From Desulfuromonadaceae bacterium (GTDB lineage: Bacteria; Desulfobacterota; Desulfuromonadia; Geobacterales; Pseudopelobacteraceae): 36,902 nucleotides of DNA. Numbering within the stretch: the stretch's first letter is position 1; each line of letters starts with the position of its first letter. Where the stretch lies: positions 1 to 36,902 of the forward strand of contig JAQTXD010000029.1 in assembly GCA_028688955.1 (NCBI GenBank), in the 5' to 3' direction. Made by a program: the position numbers and the translations under genes. Positions 32,261 to 36,902 of this stretch are shown one piece after another. Below the pieces are notes generated by a model. That model was not told the DNA's origin, did no database searches, and saw nothing but the letters and a program-made list of their open reading frames with translations.

Positions 32261-34195
32261 ATGGACCTCTTTAAATCAAAATATAAATTTTTTCCTGCAT
32301 TATCAAAAAACAGACATAAGGTGGCATTTCTATTCCCCGTATTCGCCATAGCCTACCTTTTTCTGGCACTTTTCAGTCATCAGAAAATGGAGAATTATGC
32401 CATTGCCGAGGCAAAGAAGACTGCACTAGATGTGTTGCTCAACCATAAGGCTGTTCATCGTTATGTCACAGACATTCAGCGACCGGAGATTTATCGCCTT
32501 AAAGACGAAGGAAAGCTGTACCAGGAATACTTTTCACCCAAAGTTATGTCCTTTACATTCATAGCGCGTAACATCAAAGAATTATTGGCTGATGAACGTA
32601 AAAAAGCCGGACTGCCACCTCTTTACTTTAAGCTTGCCACTGACAATCCCCGTAATCCGGTAAACCAGGCTGATGTCTATGAAAGTGCCCTGTTGAAACG
32701 GATGGACTCCAATAAAATCAAAGAATTTAATGAGGTCGTACAACAAGGTGGGGTACCAACCCTCCATGTTGCTATCCCGGTTGACCGGTCAAGCAAGGGC
32801 TGTCTCAAATGTCATGGAGATCCTAAAAACGCACCATTAGAATTAATTGACCATTACGGTGCTGTGCGCGGGTTCAATGAGAGTGAAAACAGTATTCGAG
32901 CATTGATTTCCATTAGGGTGCCGTTGACACACTATTTAAAGGAAGCCAACAAAACTGCCCAATTGATACAGCAAATTACGCTAGTTGTTTTCATACTAAT
33001 CTATGGACTGATTTACTATTTCATACTTTTAATTGACCGGGAACAACAGACTGTCATTGCTAATAGTAACGCCAAGAGTGAATTTCTTGCAAATATGAGC
33101 CATGAGATCCGCACACCGATGAACGGTGTCTTGGGTATGGCACAGTTATTGGAAATGACCGAACTAACCTCAGAACAGCGCGAGTACGTAGCTGCACTCA
33201 AACTTTCAGGTAAAAACCTGCTGTCTCTTATTAATGACATCCTTGATCTTTCAAAGATTGAAGCAGGAAAGATAAAAATTGAAACCGCAGAATTCAGCCT
33301 GGGCCATTGTGTCAACGATATTATTCTCATGCTGAAATCCGCCGCTTATGAAAAACGCATCTCGCTGAATGTGGATGTGGCTGAAAATATCCCTGAGGTG
33401 CTCCTTGGAGATCAACTGCGGGTCAAGCAGATCATCCTCAATCTTTTGGGGAATGCTGTCAAGTTTACCTCTCAGGGGCAAATATCGGTCTCGGCACATG
33501 TACTTGAACGGCATGACAACTTGGTGCTTGTTCAGATCGCAGTGCGTGACAGCGGTGTCGGTATCTCAGCTGAGGCCCTAGATAAAATCTTTTTGCCGTT
33601 TGTCCAAGAGGATGATTCCATAACCCGTAGCTACGGTGGAACCGGTCTTGGCCTGACCATTAGTCTGCGTTTAGCGGAACTAATGGGAGGAAGCATTGCC
33701 GTGGAAAGCACACCGGGAGTTGGTAGCTGTTTCACCATAACCCTCCCTTTTCCCTGCATAAACCAAGATGTGATTGTAGCTGATACTCACATAGTTGCGC
33801 CGTATATCTGGGATGGACAACCGTTACGGATACTATTTGCAGAGGACAATCCAACCAATATCAAATTCGGAGTAGCGCTGTTTAATAAGCTGGGCCATAA
33901 AGTTACTGTTGCAGAGAATGGCAGGCAATGTCTTGATGCATTGAATCAAAATGATTTTGATATTGTATTGATGGATATCCAGATGCCGGTCATGAACGGT
34001 AATGAAGCGCTGTCTGAGATCCGCAGGAATGAGCAGAAGACAACTGTGCATCAGCCTGTTATCGCCCAGACTGCTTACTCAATGCGTGGAGACAGAGAGA
34101 AACTTCTGGAAATGGGCTTTGATGGTTATGTTTCCAAACCACTGATTATGAATGAGTTAATTAATGAGATGAGGCGGGTTTTAGGCCTTGGTTGA
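32261..34195 (+). CDS. Membrane-bound hybrid histidine kinase with a c-type heme (DUF3365/Tll0287-like) sensor domain
   Basis: A 644-residue orphan kinase. A first membrane helix (about 20-38) and a second (about 237-257) enclose a periplasmic domain with CLKCH (C181-H185), a covalent heme-binding motif, and [17 protein letters not shown] typical of the DUF3365/Tll0287-like sensor. The cytoplasmic part has HisKA with H281 ([15 protein letters not shown]), HATPase boxes [16 protein letters not shown] and [11 protein letters not shown], and a receiver domain with phosphoacceptor D572 ([12 protein letters not shown]). No separate output domain or HPt is nearby, so its partner is unknown. A redox or gas signal is a reasonable inference. 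Only a weak GGAAG lies before ATG. Confidence 0.92.
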   Translation: MDLFKSKYKFFPALSKNRHKVAFLFPVFAIAYLFLALFSHQKMENYAIAEAKKTALDVLLNHKAVHRYVTDIQRPEIYRLKDEGKLYQEYFSPKVMSFTFIARNIKELLADERKKAGLPPLYFKLATDNPRNPVNQADVYESALLKRMDSNKIKEFNEVVQQGGVPTLHVAIPVDRSSKGCLKCHGDPKNAPLELIDHYGAVRGFNESENSIRALISIRVPLTHYLKEANKTAQLIQQITLVVFILIYGLIYYFILLIDREQQTVIANSNAKSEFLANMSHEIRTPMNGVLGMAQLLEMTELTSEQREYVAALKLSGKNLLSLINDILDLSKIEAGKIKIETAEFSLGHCVNDIILMLKSAAYEKRISLNVDVAENIPEVLLGDQLRVKQIILNLLGNAVKFTSQGQISVSAHVLERHDNLVLVQIAVRDSGVGISAEALDKIFLPFVQEDDSITRSYGGTGLGLTISLRLAELMGGSIAVESTPGVGSCFTITLPFPCINQDVIVADTHIVAPYIWDGQPLRILFAEDNPTNIKFGVALFNKLGHKVTVAENGRQCLDALNQNDFDIVLMDIQMPVMNGNEALSEIRRNEQKTTVHQPVIAQTAYSMRGDREKLLEMGFDGYVSKPLIMNELINEMRRVLGLG

Positions 34196-34260
34196 GTACT
34201 CTGATGCAGAATAATCGGCAATAACAAAAAGTTCTTCTGGTTAATTCGGTGCCAATTTCA

Positions 34261-34293
34261 AGCCTTTGGCCATTCTCGGCTAGGGGCTTTCTT
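34261..34293 (+). terminator. Terminator of the histidine kinase, copy 3 of the trailer group
   Basis: AGCCTTTGGCC pairs with GGCTAGGGGCT (several G-U pairs) around 6 nt, tail TTTCTTTTT; 65 nt after the kinase stop. The stem differs from copies 1 and 2, but the tail and the following repeat are shared. Confidence 0.6.
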
Positions 34294-34330
34294 TTTGCCC
34301 AAAATTCAGCAAGAAAGAGGTGGACCAATG
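34288..34330 (+). repeat. Trailer repeat (copy b)
   Basis: CCCAAAATTCAGCAAGAAAG followed by AGGTGGACCAATG; matches 30070-30113 at most positions. The final ATG opens only a short frame. Confidence 0.7.
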
Positions 34331-34907
34331 TTATCTTGCTCAGTAGCAACCGCCGATGTCCTCAGAGCCCTATCACACGGTATCGATATTTCTCCCTATC
34401 CCTGAAAAATAGAACTTCCCTCGCCGCCGGAGTGCAGAAGAAGTCAGGGAGAGAGCCAACCTGATAGTCGCGCACATACGCCTGTACGAAGACGACCTCG
34501 TCGAGGCGACGAAAACAGCAGGATCACCTTTCATTGAGTGACTTAACAACATGGCCAAAGTGATCAGTCAACGGGCTTACGGTTTCTGAACGGCAAAGAA
34601 CTATGTTATCAACTTGTAACACTGTATGGGAATTCTAGCCATGCCAACTACTTTGCGCAATTTTGTGAGAGGAACCGGATTTTCAATGCCCTTCTCAATG
34701 AGTTTGCCAACAGGAAACTCGATGTTCCATAGCATGTAACTCAGTGGAATCAACTGTCTGCAGACTCCTGGCAGTGTTGTCAACTCTTGTATTATTTAAA
34801 ATGTTCAGGTAATGTCTCCGGGCATATCATCCCTGCGGGAGTTGAGGGGTGCTAATGCTTGAACGCTATCGGTTCTGGCTGAAATTCGTAGAATCAAGGA
34901 GAAGACC
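34331..34907. other. Intergenic stretch with a possible gene end
   Basis: About 580 nt. A stop-to-stop frame 34413-34541 encodes RRSAEEVRERANLIVAHIRL, then YEDDLVEATKTAGSPFIE, plausible as the last 40 residues of a lost protein. A 60-codon minus-strand frame (34601-34783) has no support. No RNA gene is recognised. Confidence 0.4.
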
Positions 34908-35594
34908 ATGAAAATCAGGAGTATTACTAAATGTATCGCAGCATCACTCGCTGTTGCCCTGTTGTCAAGCGGCTGTGCGACCAATCCTGATGGCAGTTAT
35001 GAATTTAAAAACACTGCTATCGGGTCCCTTGGTGGAGCGGCTCTTGGTGCCGGCGTCGGTGCATTGGTTGGCGGGAAGTCACACCGTGGACGTAATGCTG
35101 CTATTGGCGGGCTTACTGGTGCTGTTGTGGGAGGTGGCATTGGTAATTATATGGATCGCCAGGCAGCAGCGTTAAAGAAGAACCTGCCTGATGCGGAAGT
35201 CGTGCGTGATGGCGACAAGGTGTATGTTGCGCTTCCATCCGGGATTTTGTTTGATACCGGCAAGGATGTGCTGAAACCAGCAGCAAAAGATTCTCTCAGC
35301 AAAGCAGCAGCCACGTTGAAAGCATCTGATACTAATATTATTGTACAGGGGCACACCGACTCGACCGGTTCTGCAGCAGTGAACCAGCCTCTCAGCGAGC
35401 GGCGTGCCAATCACGTGCGGGATTTTCTTGTATCCAATGGAGTGCCCTCGTCCCGATTGTCAGCGGTCGGCTACGGCTCCAGCAGTCCCGCAGTCAGTAA
35501 CGACACCGAGGCAAATCGAGCTCTGAACCGACGTGTCCAGTTGGAAATCAGTCCTACGGAAAAGCTCAAGGCACAGCAAAGCGGTAATAATTAA
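34908..35594 (+). CDS. OmpA-family outer-membrane lipoprotein with glycine zipper (YiaD-like)
   Basis: A 228-residue lipoprotein. The lipobox LLSSGC places the lipidated cysteine at residue 23. Residues about 36-82 form a glycine-zipper segment (GSLGGAALGAGVGALVGG, then RNAAIGGLTGAVVGGGIGNYM). The C-terminal OmpA peptidoglycan-binding domain (about 108-218) has the conserved VQGHTDSTGSAAVNQPLSERRANHVRDFLVSNGV and NRRVQLEI. It would tie the outer membrane to peptidoglycan. AAGGAG lies 8 nt before ATG. A second OmpA-domain gene starts 61 nt downstream on the same strand. Confidence 0.93.
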   Translation: MKIRSITKCIAASLAVALLSSGCATNPDGSYEFKNTAIGSLGGAALGAGVGALVGGKSHRGRNAAIGGLTGAVVGGGIGNYMDRQAAALKKNLPDAEVVRDGDKVYVALPSGILFDTGKDVLKPAAKDSLSKAAATLKASDTNIIVQGHTDSTGSAAVNQPLSERRANHVRDFLVSNGVPSSRLSAVGYGSSSPAVSNDTEANRALNRRVQLEISPTEKLKAQQSGNN

Positions 35595-35655
35595 GAACAG
35601 CCGTTACTAATATGTTTCCGGACTGACACTTATCATTCGGCTCAGGGGAGAATCC

Positions 35656-36177
35656 ATGAAAAAATCTGCAGTAGCTGTTGTTGCTGTTCTGTCGTTACTA
35701 TCTGCGGGCGTTGCTTCCGCCGAGCTTGATGCTCTCAAAGGCTTTGGCAAGGATCTTGGCAAAGAGGCCGGCAAGTCTGTGACCGCAGGGGCCAAAGGGA
35801 ATCTGCTGAGCGCAATAACAAAGAAACTCAAAAAAGTGCAGAACGAAAAAGGACCAATAAAGTTTAAAACCGGTAAGGCGGAGATCGATCCATCCTGCGA
35901 TAGGTCAATGGTTGCCATTGCAGCTATTATGGCAGATTATCCCGGGTTCCATGTCCAGGTTGATGGTCATACGGATAACGTCGGAAATCCGGAAGCAAAT
36001 AAAAAACTGTCACAGGACCGTGCTGATGCAGTCGTGAAGTATCTTGTGGAGAAAAAGAATGTTGACGCAAAACGCCTTTCAGCAAAAGGCTTTGGCGACA
36101 CTCAGCCAATAGCTGATAATAAAAGTAAAAAAGGGCAGGCCAAAAATCGTCGCGTCGATTTTACTGTGACACAATAG
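35656..36177 (+). CDS. Exported OmpA-domain protein
   Basis: A 173-residue periplasmic or outer-membrane-associated protein. Signal peptide MKKSAVAVVAVLSLLSAGVASA (cleavage after residue 22), a Lys/Gly-rich linker (LKGFGKDLGKEAGKSVTAGAKG), then an OmpA C-terminal domain (about 68-173) with IKFKTGKAEIDPSCDRSM, VQVDGHTDNVGNPEANKKLSQDRADAVVKYLV, GFGDTQPIADN and the final NRRVDFTV, the peptidoglycan-binding signature. GGGGAG lies 6 nt before ATG. It is not a copy of the preceding gene outside the shared domain; together they form a tandem envelope pair. Confidence 0.92.
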   Translation: MKKSAVAVVAVLSLLSAGVASAELDALKGFGKDLGKEAGKSVTAGAKGNLLSAITKKLKKVQNEKGPIKFKTGKAEIDPSCDRSMVAIAAIMADYPGFHVQVDGHTDNVGNPEANKKLSQDRADAVVKYLVEKKNVDAKRLSAKGFGDTQPIADNKSKKGQAKNRRVDFTVTQ

Positions 36178-36191
36178 AAATACCGGCAAAC

Positions 36192-36229
36192 TGTGCGGTG
36201 GGGCAGCCTGTCGGTATCCCCACTGCACA
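36192..36229 (+). terminator. Hairpin after the OmpA-domain pair
   Basis: TGTGCGGTGGGG pairs with CCCCACTGCACA (one G-U) around 14 nt, 14 nt after the stop. It has no T tract. Confidence 0.45.
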
Positions 36230-36316
36230 CGTGTATTGCGGTGGATGTTTATACCGGAACCAGATGCTGCATAATGAGGGACGTATACACTTGAATCTGA
36301 TGCAGGAGCTGAATGC

Positions 36317-36902
36317 ATGAGTGATGCTATTAAACAGCAGATTAAAAATCTCCTAAAAGAACACAATGCCGTACTTTTAGCTCATAATTACATGCGCGAC
36401 GAAGTGCAGGAGATTGCTGATATCACCGGTGACTCCCTTGCGCTCTCGATTGAGGCAGCCAAAACTTCTGCTGATGTTATTGTCTTCTGCGGCGTGCACT
36501 TCATGGCTGAATCCGCCGCAATCCTCTCTCCTGGTAAGAAGGTTTTGCTTCCCCGCCCCGATGCGGGCTGTCCGATGGCCGACATGGTGACGGCGGAAGA
36601 ACTGGAACTGCTCAAGGCCAAACACCCCGGCGTGCCGGTTGTGACCTACGTAAATTCGTCGGCCGCGGTCAAGGCCCATTCCGATATCTGCTGCACCTCG
36701 GCTAATGCCCTCAAAGTGGTACGCTCGCTGAAAGAAGAAGAACTGCTTTTTGTCCCGGACCGTAATCTCGGACGCTGGATAGCCAGGTTCGTACCAGAGA
36801 AGAAGTTTATTTTCTGGGAGGGATTCTGCCCGACGCATGAACGGATGACCGTAGCGGCGGTGCTGCAGAAAAAAGCTGAACATCCGGATGCGCTCTTTAT
36901 CT
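36317..36902 (+). CDS. nadA: Quinolinate synthase NadA (C-terminus beyond the window)
   Basis: Condenses iminoaspartate with dihydroxyacetone phosphate to quinolinate in NAD synthesis, using a [4Fe-4S] cluster. About 195 codons are visible. Family motifs: [44 protein letters not shown] segment, [15 protein letters not shown] (first cluster cysteine), [23 protein letters not shown] and [13 protein letters not shown], then [12 protein letters not shown]. The remaining cluster ligands expected near the C-terminus are outside. GGAG lies 8 nt before ATG 36317. Confidence 0.95.
   Translation, partial: MSDAIKQQIKNLLKEHNAVLLAHNYMRDEVQEIADITGDSLALSIEAAKTSADVIVFCGVHFMAESAAILSPGKKVLLPRPDAGCPMADMVTAEELELLKAKHPGVPVVTYVNSSAAVKAHSDICCTSANALKVVRSLKEEELLFVPDRNLGRWIARFVPEKKFIFWEGFCPTHERMTVAAVLQKKAEHPDALFI

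Noticed and set aside
34601..34783. 60-codon minus-strand frame between the kinase and the OmpA genes
   Set aside because: No ribosome site, signal or family; likely chance in intergenic DNA.
1..36902. CRISPR array, toxin-antitoxin pair or restriction system
   Set aside because: No direct-repeat arrays with regular spacers, and no cas, toxin or methylase motifs were found on reading both strands.

Overview
The window looks like chromosome from a Geobacter-type bacterium (Desulfuromonadota / Geobacterales). This is an inference from content: an NtrBC pair beside dusB, a DHH-CBS-nucleotidyltransferase fusion, several PEP-CTERM proteins with the tail VPEPG...GKRRM, a c-heme histidine kinase and OmpA-type proteins. 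No rRNA or species marker is present.

Layout. 1-18.9 kb is mostly housekeeping and well packed: an NtrC-type regulator (cut by the left edge), its NtrB-type kinase and dusB on the minus strand; tatA/B; an Hsp20 chaperone; recO divergent from mutS2; a PEP-CTERM gene; ovoA (ovothiol synthase) divergent from metH; gluQRS; ppnP; a small exported protein; and an 889-residue DHH/CBS/tRNA nucleotidyltransferase fusion. 19-27.6 kb is accessory. It holds three more PEP-CTERM genes, a three-gene operon with two different serine alpha/beta hydrolases around an exported protein of unknown function (20347-23700), an exported protein with a TTG start, and a tRNA-Pro(CGG).

26.2-34.9 kb is a decayed, AT-richer region. 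It contains a truncated IS21 istA with its terminal repeats, a frameshifted porin remnant, an intact VirK/DUF535 gene, a 5'-end piece of an IS256-type transposase fused to a fragment of another gene, the C-terminal remnant of a second transposase, and an intact hybrid kinase with a heme-binding sensor. Near-identical terminator or trailer sequences recur at 28.09, 30.05 and 34.26 kb. 34.9 kb to the right edge returns to ordinary genes: two OmpA-family envelope proteins and nadA (cut by the right edge).

Most interesting points. (1) All four PEP-CTERM genes, and the TTG-start gene, carry a GG-N10-GC (sigma-54 -24/-12 type) element about 29-66 nt before the start codon. The two best sites share TGGCAC-N5-AAGC. 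Each PEP-CTERM gene also ends in a hairpin, three of them built on an AAAGGCG/CGCCTTT core, so the genes look like repeated promoter-gene-hairpin units. (2) The hydrolase/exported protein/hydrolase operon is the best candidate for an undescribed system. (3) The shared trailer in the decayed region is not explained by any gene.
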